Of a DNA stretch of 64,000 bases, positions 12,705-27,700 are shown one piece after another (the first letter of the stretch is position 1; each line of letters starts with the position of its first letter). The notes beneath the pieces were generated by a model, which was not told the DNA's origin, ran no database searches, and saw only the letters and a program-made list of their open reading frames with translations. Both the position numbers and the translations under genes were made by a program. Source of the stretch: Cornus controversa (taxonomy: Eukaryota; Streptophyta; Magnoliopsida; Cornales; Cornaceae). The stretch covers positions 45,284,336 to 45,348,335 of the forward strand of contig CM048849.1 in the NCBI GenBank assembly GCA_026545225.1, in the 5' to 3' direction.

Positions 12705-15700
12705 GTGAGATCCTTGAATTATTGTGTTTTTTTCTAAGAAATCAGAAGTTAAATTAAAAGATAAAGAGGTTCTTGTGCTTGTAAAAAGAAAAAAACAAAT
12801 AAGGGGTTATATTCTCATATGTGTGGTTGGTGGATGGCGCTGCTCATGGCTAGGGGGTTTACATTTTCATGCAGGATATAGTTGTATTACTGTTGTGTAG
12901 GCGATGCAGAACAAATCTTTGTCAGCCTCAAGTTAATACATCCTCAACTCTCCAAGTAGTTTAATTACAAGAAGATTACATTTCGTTTGATCTTTATTAT
13001 TTGAATTTAAGTCCAAAAGTTCAAAATGAAATTGGGGAGTAAATTTCAAGAAAGGCCCTAAATAATCCTACCATTTTTGATGGCTTGAAGTACATAGTAT
13101 AGTGTGCATTGGTCTATGAATAATTGTTGTTAAAAAAATTGTGGGGAGTAAGTATAGGGAAGCCATAAATTACTCTAACGATCAAATGGTTTGAAGCTCT
13201 CATTGTTGTGTGAATAGGTCTTTATAAAATTTTATGTTTGCTTCCACTTGACAAGCCAATGCAATGTCCATGTTAACATCATGAGATAAGCGTTTTCATA
13301 AACATTTGCATTTTTAGATACTTTGACCCTTTGTCTTCCTCTAGCTTCTCTCTTTATTCCTCTTACATGATTTGTACTTCTGTATATTTAATATAAACCG
13401 GTGTTTTTGATCTAAATAGAAAAGGCCATTGAAGAGTTTCAAATTGCTGTAATTGTAACATGCACTCCAGGTTTTCCTAAGGATGATCTTCTTCATGGCC
13501 ATATTTTTTAAGCATGCTGATTGAAAAATTATACTTCAATTTTGATTTTGCCTGCATACCCACTGTACAGTTAAATAGTTGTTCATTTCTGATTTCTTCC
13601 TTTCTAAGGGTGGTGAATACTACTGCCATTGTTTGAGAAACCTTCTATGACCTGCAATGAAACTAAAGAAGATAATTTCTTGATGGAAAGTTCTCTTTCA
13701 TTAACCTTTTCAGGTGACTTCTTAGAACAAGTGATCGTGTCTGATGTCTACCATTGATGCACTTTAGTTGATGTGGACCCATAAGACAATGATTTGTCAA
13801 TTGATTTCTTAGTGTAGGAGAGTTTTTTTTTCCCCCACATATGGGTTTGCGGGGGTGGGGCTTGGCGCAATGGTAAGGTTACTTTCGAAATAGGAAACAG
13901 ACATCTGGCCCTCCCCGCAATAGCAGGAGCCTCGTGCATTGGGCTAGCCCTTTTTAGTATCTTTTGTTGGAGTTTTTTAGATTTATATTAGGTTGTTAAG
14001 TTGGATAGGATTAGTTTTAGAAGGTAAATGTGAGTTTTTAGCCTTTTCTTAAGCCTATAATATGCTTTATTGCTGTAAAATGGGAGTACTTATAGGTGAT
14101 TGGTGAATAGCAATTAAAGAAAATAGTTGAAATAGCTTTGAGCTTTCTCTCTGCTCTTCCCCTTCCCTTTCTCTTATTGATCATCTTATCTATACATCTC
14201 CTCTCTATCCTATATATTTCTTCTCTCTCATTCTTATCGTTATCCTCTCCTTTCTATATATGTTTTTAATAAGGGAAATTTGAGTTTAATTAGGCCAAGT
14301 TTTCAAAATGTAAAAAACTCAATCGGAGGATAGCAGAACTATAAAGACATTAACCAACTTGCTAAGTGAGCAAAACATATCCCATTAGGTTTTTGAGACT
14401 CAGTGGAGATTTGCTTTCTCACAACTTCTCTCTTTCTCTCTGTCCCAATCTTCTTTGTTTTTTAGAAGTTGTCGACTGCCTCTCTCCATCAGCATGCTAA
14501 GGCAGTAAGGCAGCAAGAGATCTGGTACGTTAAGTCCCCAAAGAACCGACAACAAAAGGGCAATTGAAAACAGAAGAAATATAGAATAGAATAAATAAAA
14601 AAGAAATATGTAAAGGCTTGAATGAGTGTATTGATCACCTATTCACAGCTTTGGTATTTATCGTTGAAAAGAGCATATGTTAAGTATTACAAGAAAGGAA
14701 ACTAACTAAAATCACTGTATATTCTATGTCTAAATATATGCGTAAATATAGTCAAATCTCATGATTCTAGACTAATCATATCTCGGCTGATATGGTAAAT
14801 ATGGTAAGTCAAATCCCATGATTCTAGGCACATATCTCGGCTAACAAAAACCGAGTTTTTAAAGTTTGTCCATATAAAGGGACCTTGGGGTTCCCCTGGG
14901 AGCTCAACGGAGTCAAGGTAGATAAACCTTTAACCTGATTTTTATATCTCCTAGGTTAGTGGTTTGATTTATTATATTTAAAATCAATGGCCATCACTTA
15001 TTACTTATTAGTGTCCTCTGTGTGTGTGGGTTGGCTGGGGTGGGTGGGGGGTTGATGGGATAGATTTAACCATTTGCTTTATCTACACAAAGTAGCTACC
15101 TTCAAAATTGAACCCTCATTCTTACAAATGTTAGCCCAACCTTGTATCTGCATACCTTCAAACTCAAACCCCTCATTCTCATTCCTGTAGCTCCAATTCT
15201 TATACCACTGCACCAGGCAATGGTGTCTATAATTCAGGATATGCTTTTATATTTATATTTCTTATTTATGAGGATGGATCTCATGGATGAAGTGCTTTCT
15301 TCCTTGGACTTAAGTAAAGTTGATAGGCTTTATGACAATGATATATTGAAGTGGTTTAGTGCCATGGTGGATTTTCGGAAAATTGCTTTTAGAAGGAAAA
15401 TTCTTAGCACAATGGGAATCAGGTATGATAGAGAAGGGGGAAAGGAATGCATGTGGCTATTTGACTATAAAGCTTATATTAGAACATTGTTGCTATTTGA
15501 CTATAAGGTGACTCTAATATTCTCCTGATTTTATTAATAGGCTCAGGCACATTATATCGATTTTATTTGATTTCAATTATTCCTTGCTTTAGAGGATGTT
15601 GGTACCGTAGATTGTATAGTGATTGGAATGTTTGATTATCACTAAGGCATTCATTTTTCATCTCTGTTTCTTTTTTGATATTTGGACCTTCCTCCACCCC

Positions 15701-18700
15701 CCCCCCCCTCCTCTCTTTCTCTTTTTCCTTAATCCTTTTGATTAGATTTCATCTTGTTAAATATGGTTTTTAAGACTTAATTCTGAAGAGATTCAGCACT
15801 TATTTAATTAAGTGTGTTTGATAACACAAAAAAAAAAATACCACTTAAAATACGGTAAAGTTTTAAGTGATGGACACTTCACTTACACTGAACACTTGAA
15901 TTTTCAAAAAGTATAAAAAAATTCTTAATATATAATTAGCACTTAAAATTTTCAAACAGCACCTATGCCTTTTCCTTTCTTTTCTTGGAGGGAATCCTCA
16001 TCCTTCTTATACTATTACTATTTTTCTTAATATAAAGTCGCTTCTTATAGAAGATAATTAGCCTACACAACCACTTGTTTGTGAAAACTCCTTTAATAAT
16101 ATGCCAAATACTTGTAAGTATCCACTTGAAATTAAGCCATTGAACAATTTGTGGTAATTTTTCTATGCTGGCTCCTTTTTTCTGGGATTTCTTTTGCTGA
16201 AAAATTGTGCCCTCTGAACTTTAAAGATCTAAAACAATTGTTAAGAAACCCTAGTAGAAATTAACAAAAGCAATAAATGATCCAAAATAATCCAAAAGAA
16301 GGAAATACAACTCTGTTAGTAGAAATTAGGACTCGAGTTTCAGAACCTTGTCAGAAATTAGAACTGAAGTTTCAGATCCAAATTCTTTTGCTGAAGGATT
16401 ATGCTAAAGTCCTTGTGTAGGAAGCACCGACATGGACACGGGTACGACACGACACGACACGGACACGGCGATACGGGAAATTCTAAAAACTAGTACACGG
16501 ACACGGCGAGGATATGGCTATAAAATAATAATATAATAAATTAATATATATTTATTATTTAACAAAAAAAAGACTACATTACAGAAATACTTCAATTTAT
16601 CATCAAGCAATTAAGCACCAAACAAAAATAGACAAATAGATTAAAAAATCAGACTTATTTAGTCCTTTACATATATTTACCAAGGATTTTTAATCATAAC
16701 TTAGTCGCATATAATTTCCTTTTGAAATACTTAAATATACATCGCTACTTCAAAGTGTCCGACACATGTTTGAGGAGTGTCCGAGAAGTGTCCTAAAAAG
16801 AAAAATGTTAGGACACTTCTACGAAGTGTCTGAGTGTCCGATACGGGTACGGCACCCTAGTGAAGTGTCCGTGCTTTCTAGGTCCTTGTTAGCCAACATA
16901 TAGTAAATAATGATCACTTCAAATTTTTTTATTATGTAGTCATAATTGTTTTGTTCTTTATGGGCATTTGAATTCTTTTCTTTGTCATGTTTGTCTTTTG
17001 TTGTTCAGTTATCTTCATTTCATGCTGATTACTTCAAGTAGCCCCCACTCTCTTTCTAAAAAGAGAATTTTTAAGTTGTTTCAATTTATGTTATTGTAAA
17101 TCACGTTTATTAATTACTGAAGGCAGGATGTTTGAGTGTGCATGTAACTACTATGGCTTTTTACCTACAAAAAATCTGTTGTTCATGTATTATTGGTTCT
17201 GTTGTCATAGAAGAATGTCTATAAAATATTACTCATGTAATTTTACATGCTCTTAGGATTCTATTATTACTCAACAATTTACATATTTATTTCTTTTGTT
17301 ATATTCTCCTTATTTCCTGTCTTTTTCATGCATATTATCCAGTGTCCGGTGCAGGCAATCGTTTAAGGGATACATCTGTTGTTGTTGTTACACTGGATAC
17401 CAGTGAAGTATATATTGTTGTCAGCTTGTCTACTAGAACTGATACTCAGGTGATTTTTGTTGATCCAACTACTGGAGCACTCAGCTACACTGGAAAGCTG
17501 GGTTTTGATGTTTTCAACTCCCAAAATGAAGCATTAAATTATGTAACAAATGGATCAAAGTGGCTTTGCAAGAGTGTAACATATGCCAGGGCAATATTGG
17601 GCTATGCAGCCCTAGGGAGCTTTGGGTTACTGCTTGTTGCAACAAAGTTGACTGCCAGCATTCCATATTTGCCTGGTGGAGGGTGTGTATATACAGTGAC
17701 TGAGAGCCAGTGGATTAAAATTCCACTTCAAAATCCTCAACCTCAGGGTAAAGGAGAAGTAAGAAATGTTCAAGAATTGACTGACCTTGACATTGATGGC
17801 AAGCACTATTTTTGTGAAACTAGGGACCTCACTCGTCCTTTTCCAAGCCGTATGCCCTTGCAAAAGCCTGATGATGAATTTGTCTGGAATTGGTGGTTTT
17901 CAATGCCCTTCAAAAACATTGGGCTGGCGCGACATTGTGTCATTCTTCTGCAGGTTTGGTTTAGACTTAAAATTTTCACATTGATGCTTATCTGAATGTT
18001 TGATGTTATATTACTATTTTCTTTCCAGATTTTTGGCCAGCAAGTTTACCTTCTCTATGAATGATTGTAAAGTGCTTTATGTCTTGCATGATATTATAAC
18101 AACACTGATAATTGTTGCTGTTTGCATGTTCTTATAATTATATGTGCCTATAAACATGTTTGGGTGTTTACTCGTGATATTGTTGGGTGAGAAGTCGTCA
18201 TATCAAAGGGTGGGGCATATACAAGATAAGATGTTAAAGAGATGGTTTCTACATTTGTCACAGATATATGCAGAACAGACTTAATTATTTTATTTGAATA
18301 TGGCATTAAAATTATGGACAGGTCTATGAAAAGTGAATATATTGAACTGATGGTCAAACAAGATATTCTTTTTGTTGACCACTGATTCGAGAGTAATAGT
18401 TGTCAGGTGATGACTGCTCAAGTCACACTATGCCCACTTGTGTGCAGGTGGATGCCTGCAATTTGCATATACCAATCTCAAACTTGTAGAAAATTCGCTG
18501 GGTTAGATTTGCTACAGTGAGATAGTATTTCGGTTTCTGCCAATTCTTTTTGCAAGTCCATTTTCTTGGAGATTTTCCATGAAGGGAGACAACCCTGTTC
18601 ATAATTTGGAATTACATTTCTATTAGCCCAATTGGTCCCTAGAGAACAAATTTATTTTAACAGTGATTCCCTTTATCTGGGATCTCGTGTTTATATCAGC

Positions 18701-21700
18701 TTATTTTGTATCTTTTATAGTTTGTTTCTTCCTTAATTTTATCGAAGCAGTTATGTATTGGATGCTAGTTAATTGTTTGAAAGTATACTCTCAGGATATA
18801 ATTTTTTTCTTTCTGCAAATGTTTGGTAGAAACGATTCTCTCTATATTTTTTTTTTCTCATCCGGTTGCTTATATCTTATATTCTTCCCATCCTAGTTTC
18901 TTTTTTTTTTTTTACAAGTCACTGTCACCTAATTTAGGACAAATTTTATGAGTAAGGTTGTATTCTGTTATCTTTTAACTACCATAAATGTATTTCTATT
19001 AATTGTCCTTTTGAATTTTGCATACAAGTGATTTTCTAATTGATAAATTATTTCCCTTGGATTTATTGGTCACTGCTTATGGCCTGTTTTGCATGTCATG
19101 GCTATATTGTCTATTTGACCTTAAATAACGCTTACTTTTGACACTCAATTACAACAGTTCTCCTGCTTTACAACCATTTATATAAATGGCATTGGCTGTC
19201 TTATATACTGTGCTGTGGTTATGTTGAAAAATAAAATTTTGAAGTTCATAATATTCACTCATTCCATATCAATTTATAGGGGTTTGCAGAGTGTAGAAGT
19301 TTTGGGAGCTTAGGTCAGCAAGAAGGAGTAGTTGCTCTCACAGCTCGTCGTAGCAGGCTTCACCCTGGTACTCGATACTTGGCAAGGGGCTTAAATTCAT
19401 GCTTTAGCACAGGTAGCATAACCATTTGTTAACTTTAAAAATATGTTGCTTCTTGTTGTACATTATAGATTGTTTAGTGCAATACTTACAGAATCATTGC
19501 AGATATATACCTTATTTTTTTAACATACTTCTCATCCTAACTGTCTCTTGGTTTTAGTTTATAGTTTTTTAACTTCTCCATTAATATACATATATAAGTG
19601 CTTCAAATGGTTTTTGACTCTCTCATTGGAGGTACCCAAGGCTGGATGCAAAACGAGTTGGGTTTGTGTTAGGTTGACATCTTTCTACAAAATTATTCTC
19701 AAATCTTTATGATGAATTCTCATTTTCATAGGAAAAATAAAAATAATAAGAAACAAAAAATTAGAATAGCAACGTGAAATATAGGAAATTAATAGGCGAG
19801 TGTAATGAACACATGCACTCATTGAATAGGAGGAAAATCAACATAATTTGTCTACAAGAATCTAATCGAAATGGTGAGAAGGGTACAGAAATTGGGGAAG
19901 TATATGCGCCGCAATAATATATATAATAGAAAACTTGAATTACAATAGAAATGAATGGAGAAAGAGAATTCATGGGCCGACCCCATTCGAAAGTGATCAA
20001 GGTAAGAATGATGATGATGTGTTGCGGTGCCATTGCAAGGAGATTGTTAAACTTGATTCTTATACATGTAATTTTTCTTCCTGCCTTATCTACTTCTATT
20101 AGCAATAGAATTGGTTTTCTTTTGTTGGAGACATATGGCTTATCTTGGATCATTCTTGTCTCCTAACTGCCCCTATGTTTCAGTTTATACTGTTTTTCTA
20201 ACTGTTTAATTGATGTAATATGCTCCAGATCGTTTTTGGTAACCCAATTTACATAAATCTTTGTATGGTACCACACAAATCGTGCCACTACAGGTGATTG
20301 ATAATCCTAGAGAAGTGGTTTTTCTTTCTCTTGTTCTGCATGACGATGCATATATCAGTTTGACCAGTTCTCATCTTGACGCTCGTTATTTAGGTCATTC
20401 TTTTCACCTCAATTGACCTCTGTTTTGGATAATCACACATGCTTGGTTACTTTACGATTTACAGTTAAGATTTATGTCGTCAACTGAAATATAATGTCTT
20501 TTTTTTTCCAGTAAATTAACTGAAATATAATTTTACTATCTTTCTATTTTTGGTTTTGTTTCCCACCATGCTTCTATTTAGTTTATGACTGTCAGTTGAT
20601 TTTTTCAAAACTTTAAAACTCTGCATTTGACAGGCAATGAAGTTGAATGTGAGCAACTTGTATGGGTTCCCAAAAGGACCGGCCAAAGTGTTCCTTTCAA
20701 CACATACATTTGGCGACGAGGCACCATTCCTATCTGGTGGGGTGCAGAATTAAAGATCACGGCTGCAGAAGCTGAAATATATGTTTCTGATCGCAATCCT
20801 TATAAAGGAAGTGCACAGTACTATCAGAGGTTGAGTGAGAGATATGATGCACGAAACCTAGATGTTGCTGTTGGTGGGAATCAGAAAAAAACTGCTTTGG
20901 TTCCAATTGTGTGCGTCAACTTGCTTAGAAATGGAGAAGGAAAATCAGAATCCATTTTAGTTCAGCATTTCGAGGAATCCTTGAACTATATCAGATCAAC
21001 TGGAAAACTTCCTCATACTCGCGTTCATTTAATAAATTATGATTGGCATGCCAGTATAAAATTGAAAGGTGAACAGCAAACAATTGAAGGATTGTGGTAT
21101 CTTTTAAAAGCTCCCACAGTATCTATAGGCATTTTTGAAGGGGACTATCTGCCCTCACGTCAGCGAATTAAGGATTGCAGAGGTGAAATCATCTATAATG
21201 ATGACTTTGAAGGTGCCTTCTGCTTAAGATTACATCAAAATGGAGTGATACGTTTTAATTGTGCAGACTCTTTGGATAGAACCAATGCTGCTAGTTTCTT
21301 TGGTGCCCTTCAAGTTTTTGTAGAGCAATGTAGACGGCTAGGAATATCACTTGACAGTGATTTTGCATTTGGTTATCAGTCAACAAATAATTTCGGTGGA
21401 TATACTGCCCCACTGCCACCAGGTTGGGAGAAACGATCTGATGCAGTAACCGGGAAAACATATTTTATTGATCACAACACTAGGACCACAACTTGGAATC
21501 ATCCCTGTCCAGATAAACCTTGGAAGAGGTTTGATATGACGTTTGAAGAGTTTAAGAGATCAACGATTTTATCACCAATTTCTCAATTAGCTGATATTTT
21601 TCTGCTTTCTGGGGATATTCATGCAACATTATATACTGGTTCTAAAGCAATGCACAGCCAAATTCTTAGCATATTTAATGAGGAAGCAGGAAAGTTTAAA

Positions 21701-24700
21701 CAGTTTTCTGCAGCGCAGAATATGAAAATTACTTTACAGAGAAGATATAAGAATGCAGTTGTAGATAGCTCTCGTCAGAAGCAGTTAGAGATGTTCCTTG
21801 GATTGAGACTTTTCAGGCATCTTCCATCAGTTTCAGTTCAACCTTTACAAGTATGTTATTCTGGTGATTTTATCAAATCATCCAAAAGGATCATACATTC
21901 ATTGTTCTAAGCTTTTGTTGTGCTCGATGCATCTGGCATTTCTCACTTTTATCAGTATATAATTTTAATAGTTTCCATAAATAATTACTACTCGTAGTTT
22001 TATTCTCCCTTCCCATCGATTATGAGTTTTGATGTGTCTTGAACTTGAAGTTAACCGTTATGAAGTGCTCGCTTGGTACCTCATTTTCTACTTTTTAATT
22101 GTTGGTACCTATTTTAAACTTGTGGTAGGCACACAGCTTGTTTCTAGATCATCAGTTGTTTTGCTTATTCTATTTCTCATTGATGCACTAACATTATCCT
22201 TACCTACTGATCTCTGGTTGGACGTGACATTTTTTGTCATCGTAATTTATATGCACTTTCTATTATTATTTTATAAATCTATCTTCTTCTATGATGCACC
22301 ATTCAATATAACTCTTTGTTTTTTTTTTTAAATGTTCAGTTTGTGCTTTGAACAATCAAAAGTGAGTAGGTAATGTGATGATGGTTGCTAGAATGATCTG
22401 GAAGCTTGTTGTTGTATAGATTTTGCTTTTGTGTAGTTGTTATTTTTTCTTTTTTCCTGTAAAAAGTGTTGCTGCTTTTGATGCTGTTTTGTCTCAGCGA
22501 TGTCCCCTCCCAAATTAATACTTATGTTACGAATTACAATCAATTTTAGATGAAGGACATCCACTTTATTTTCCTTTACTATTAAATAAAGTGGCTCTGG
22601 TTTTCACGTTGTTGGTCAGTTTTCACTGCGTGGTAGGGATATCTCAAGCTGTGTGTGGATTTTCACATCTGATCAGGTTTTACCTTTCGGTGCCACAACT
22701 AATTTAATTCATTGTGTCCTTTGATATTATCATGGATTTTTCTGATATAGACTAAATTAAGTGGGGTCCATCGCGTGGTGCAGTGATAAAAGGTTGGACT
22801 GACTAGCATGAGAATGTAGTTTCAAGTCTGATAGAAACCTTTTTGTTCAAAATAATGTCAAGTATTATGTCTGTCTTCAGTCTTTTCCTCCCAGCATCTC
22901 GCGCAGCAGGCAGGAGGAACACTAGGTAATGGCCTTTATACTATAAATGAATTGCTGGATAGGTGAACTATAGGCTCATATGTCAGATCAAATTAAACAA
23001 GATTTGTTGAAGTTGAGAACGGGGTTTCCCAGCATTAGTTACCCTGCCGGACAATGACAATGTAATTGTTATTAGAAGATAATTTTGTTCTTTATCTAAA
23101 ATATTTTGTTAGTCTTGCTTCTGTCAGCTCTTTATATTGGGCCTCTGAAAGAACAGTTTGAGCGGATTGTGATACATTAAATCTGAGAGGCTGTTGCTCA
23201 GGGGTCAGTCATATATTTTATTGTCTTACCGAATCCATTTTAATGCTTATATCTCAGTTGTGCTCATTTACATGTTTGTTAGCCACCCGACATTTTGCTG
23301 GTTTAATAGTTGTTCTATAAATATTCATCTCGACTTTATAGACATTTGTTGGTCACACTATATGTTCAAAGAGCACAGACTTTATTAGCATCATCATCTC
23401 TGATCTCTCCCTTATGTATTTGAGCTTAGATGTTAAAATCGTTGAATTTCTTTTGACATTCTATCTTTATTGCATACTTATTTGCATCTACAATTTGTTG
23501 TAGTCCTAATTGTCTTTAGAGGGTTTTAGAGCTTCTCTGTAAACATATATTTTAATGCTAATCGCTGCTTTAGTTCCTTAATCTAAAACAGGATCGCGAA
23601 TAAATTACACACACCATGGAACCTCATCCTATATGTATTTCATCAGTTCATTTTGTGAATAAGAGAAAAAAGATCTTCTAAATGCTGATTATTAGTATAA
23701 ACCTATGTTGATGGGAATTACAGTTTTTTTTTTTTTTGCTTTTGCTTTTGCTTTTGCAGAGGTTCTTACAAATGTCAGAGCTCAATTGCATATCTCCTTT
23801 ATCATGTAATATATTTATTTCTTAGTCATTTCTTCCTACAATCACCAATTCCTATCCATAAAGGATTTTATCACACTCTATCGCCAAGTCTAAAAAAATC
23901 ATATGAAGATTCTTGTTCTTAACTTCTTATCTCTAGGCCTTGACGCTACACTCCTTCACAAGTAAATGATCTCTCTAGCATAAGTTCAAATTGTTTTCCA
24001 AATACTGATATTTCAAAAAAATTAGTCACTACTCGATGAATCTCTGTCAAAGTTTTATAGTATGACTCATTAATTTGATACCACTATAATTTGCACAATA
24101 TTTCCTTCACTTGTATATTTAAAAACTAAAATAACTTCTTTTTTCTCACAAGGGTGTTACCCAATTATTTATATTCTTATTAAACTATTTTGTTAATTTA
24201 ATAGACTCTATCATCCTGTGAACACTTCCAAGCATCGAAAGGAATATGATTTGGTGCTGAAGCCCTTCAAAATTTCATCTTTCTCATTGCATTTACTTCA
24301 GACACCTCAATCTTATTGAAAATTTGTTCTGTGTAATCTCCATAGAGTTATTAGGTTCTTTAGATGCTAAGCTTCATATATGGTTTTCATTCAATAACTC
24401 CTCATCGTGATTTATCACCTTTTTCTTGCTCATATTTCACTAAGATTATCAAATCCCGACTCTTTATGCATTTAGCAGTATTAAAGTCCCAGTTCCAATT
24501 TCTCTCCCATCCTCTCTCTACTTTAGAATAAAGATATAATAGTCTCTTGCTACTTCTTTAACTTCCTTTTTTGCATATTTGTATATCTTAGAACTTTCCT
24601 TATTTCTAGTTTTTTGTCACGCTTTCTAACTTCCCTTTTGTTTAACTACACTGTTGTCCCTCATTCCCCAATTAAGTTTCCTCGATAATGGCCTTTTTCC

Positions 24701-27700
24701 CTTTTGATTTTTTTTTTTGATAAGTAAGGTTTCATTAAAAAGCGCTCAAAAGGGGAGCGTGTCCCTTTTGATTTTTAAGAACATCTTTTGATAATTCTTT
24801 AATAAATTTAACTATCTTATTCACATTAGTTTTATCCAAATTCTATGTTATTTCGTCATTTTATTTTAGAGTAATTTACTTTATTCAATTAGATTCCACT
24901 ACCTTGTTCTTTTGAGTTCATCATCTCTCTTCTCTTTTAATATTTTCTTTTATTGTCTGCATTTAATGTCATCAACTTATGCTAAGAGGTCAAGCCCTCT
25001 TATGTAATAATTTTACAATCTTTCATATTAATCGATCTATGCTAGTTAAAGAAAACCTTTAGTTTGATCCACTTTCAATCAAAGGTTATAAAAGTTCAGA
25101 CCGGAACCCGAGGCTCTGATAGAGGGTCGCGCAAGGCTCGTGATCTAGACTTAGGGGGGTGAAGAGGTCTTGTAGATTGGATTACTGAATTTTAATCGCT
25201 TTTTGAATTTGAACAAGCTTAACAGAAATTTAAATTCAATTCATGATAGAAAATTGAAAATCACTCAATCCATCATCCATACAAGCAATAAACAGATAAA
25301 ACAATAAAATAATGGACACAGATTTTTTAACGGAAAACCTAATCAAGAAAAACCATGGGACTTAGTCTAGGCAAATTGAATTCACTATGAGAAAGAAGGA
25401 TTATGATTAGGTTATAATTCCCAAAACCCTAGAAACCCCTAATTACCTCCTTGACACAGATCGATTCAGCAAACTGTCCTCAAGTCTCCAGACACACAAT
25501 CCGCCGGTCAACAGACTTTGCTCCTCATGAATTTGCTTCTCTACCAATGATTCTATCTCAGCTACTAGTTGTCCAGTTCAAACTGTGAGCAATAGATTGA
25601 ATATTGTGTTGAACTCTTAAGTTGTAGCATGCAGCAATAGTTGTGAACACACTGTAAAGAACTCTCACCAATACTAACACTGTAAAGAACACTCACCAAA
25701 TAAGTATGATTTATGCAAAACAAAAATATGATGCAACTCTATAACTCACAATATAGCTCTCTATGTATATGAGTTATATATTATTCTGCCCTAGCATGGA
25801 ATATTTTTAGGCAGAATAAAAGTTTAGAGAAAATACTGTTGGTAGTGTTTTAAACCAGAATGGAAATTGATTTTCTGCATGGTTTGATTGATCGAAGAGA
25901 TGGTTGATCAATCAACGGAAGTCCAGTGGCCCTCGATCAATCAATGTTTACTACAGTGTTTATACTTACTAAAATTCATAACAGAAAGTTTCCAAAAACA
26001 CTTTTATGCATATTTAAAAACATTTAGAGAATCAAATCAGATCAAATTATGTAAAACTTAGAAACTCTACTCATGTATGGATGCACCCTAATTTGGTGTT
26101 TGCATCAATATGTTAACTTATCCTTTTCCCCTTGTGGTAAAAGATTACCCATATACCCTTGTATGTAGCAAGAGGTAATAACTACCACTAACTAACTGTT
26201 GAATTTCTAATCTATACTAGAATTTAAAACAAAAGTCGCAGACTCCAGTTTTGTTCTACGAAATTTGCCAACCAAAGTCCTATTAACCTAACTGGTTATT
26301 TAGTTTTCATCTTTCTTTTTCAGATATTTGTTTACAATCAAAAGATCATATACTGCCACGAAGTTTATGATAACCTCTCCAATTTTACACCCATTCCCAA
26401 AATCATGTCCACCATGCAAAATATCTTGCCCACCACTATTGTTTCCTACATGGCCATTAAAGTTTTCTCTAACAAACATTCTCTCTTTTGGTATTCCTTC
26501 AATTAATTCATTTTTTTGCCCCAAAATTCTGCTTTAGTATGCTTTCATTTTACTTGGAGTGCTGAGTGCGTGAACGCTAATTATATAACTTTTTTTTTTC
26601 CTCCTAATACAAGTTTTATTAAAATTATCCAATCCTTTTCTAGTAATGGTTGGAACCCCTTTGATTATTATTTTTAATTATTATCCATACTACAGTTTTA
26701 TGCCTAGCATTTCCAATTTAATAGTTTTTATATCTTGTATTTTCAAATTTTCTCTCTCCCAAGTTTCTTATGGGCATTTGTATAGTAACTCTAATTCAGA
26801 TGATAGCGTCTACTAGTATCAACCCTTCGCTGTCATTGTTCTTGTATTTCAAGTCGCTAAACAACATATATCAAATTGTAAATTTACTAGATTATCAGAA
26901 AATGACAATATATCCATAACAATTCAAGACCAAAGGATTAGTCAAAATAACCATTTTAATATTTAGGATTAACAATCCAAAAGGACGGGGAGATAGATGA
27001 CAATGTAACTAGTAGGATTGGAGTAGGTTGGACAAAATGGAGACAGGCTATAAATGTTCTATGTGATAAAGAATATCAAATAAGTTAAAAGAGGAAAAAA
27101 ATTGTAGAACGTTTGTTAGCCCAGCTATATTATATGGGCAGAATGTTGGGCATTACGAAAGAAATAGGAACAACGCATTCATATAGCTAAAACGCGATTG
27201 CTGAAATGGATGATAGGAGTAATGAAAAGAGATAGAATCAATAATCAACGTGTGAGGGAAATAGTAGGAGTGACAGTGTATTAGTGATAAAATAAGAGAA
27301 AACAAGTTTAGGTGGTATGGACATTTATAACGAAGACCTAAAGATGCACTAGTAAGAAGAAGATTTGTGTAAAGATAAAGAGACAAAGAGGCCGACCAAA
27401 ATTAACATGAGATATAGTAAGTTCAGTAACTAGAAATGATTTTAATTAATTAAATATAAAAGGAGATATGATTTGTGATAGAAAATAATGGAAAAAGAGA
27501 ACTCGTGTGGCTAATCCCATTCATATGGGATAAAAGTCAGGGACAACGACGATGATGAATGAAGCACACTTTCTTGGATTACCTTATTTAATCACTCTCA
27601 TCCTGAAAAGTGTGGGAATTCTTGCACATTTTTCATTACATCCGGCAGCAAATATGGCACTTATTACCCATTTTTTGTTGCACCAGGATAGAGATGCAAT

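Larger units (their letters stand above)
12705..17342 (+). other. SAC9: SAC9 coding intron 1
   Basis: 4.6 kb holding an Au-like SINE (13850-13955), an unexplained 128-codon frame (15142-15528), a poly(C) tract near 15700 and a hAT element (16417-16881). The rest is plain intron. Donor GTGAGA, acceptor atccag. Confidence 0.75.

Noticed and set aside
17627..17863. Minus-strand 78-codon frame
   Set aside because: Antisense shadow of SAC9 exon 2.
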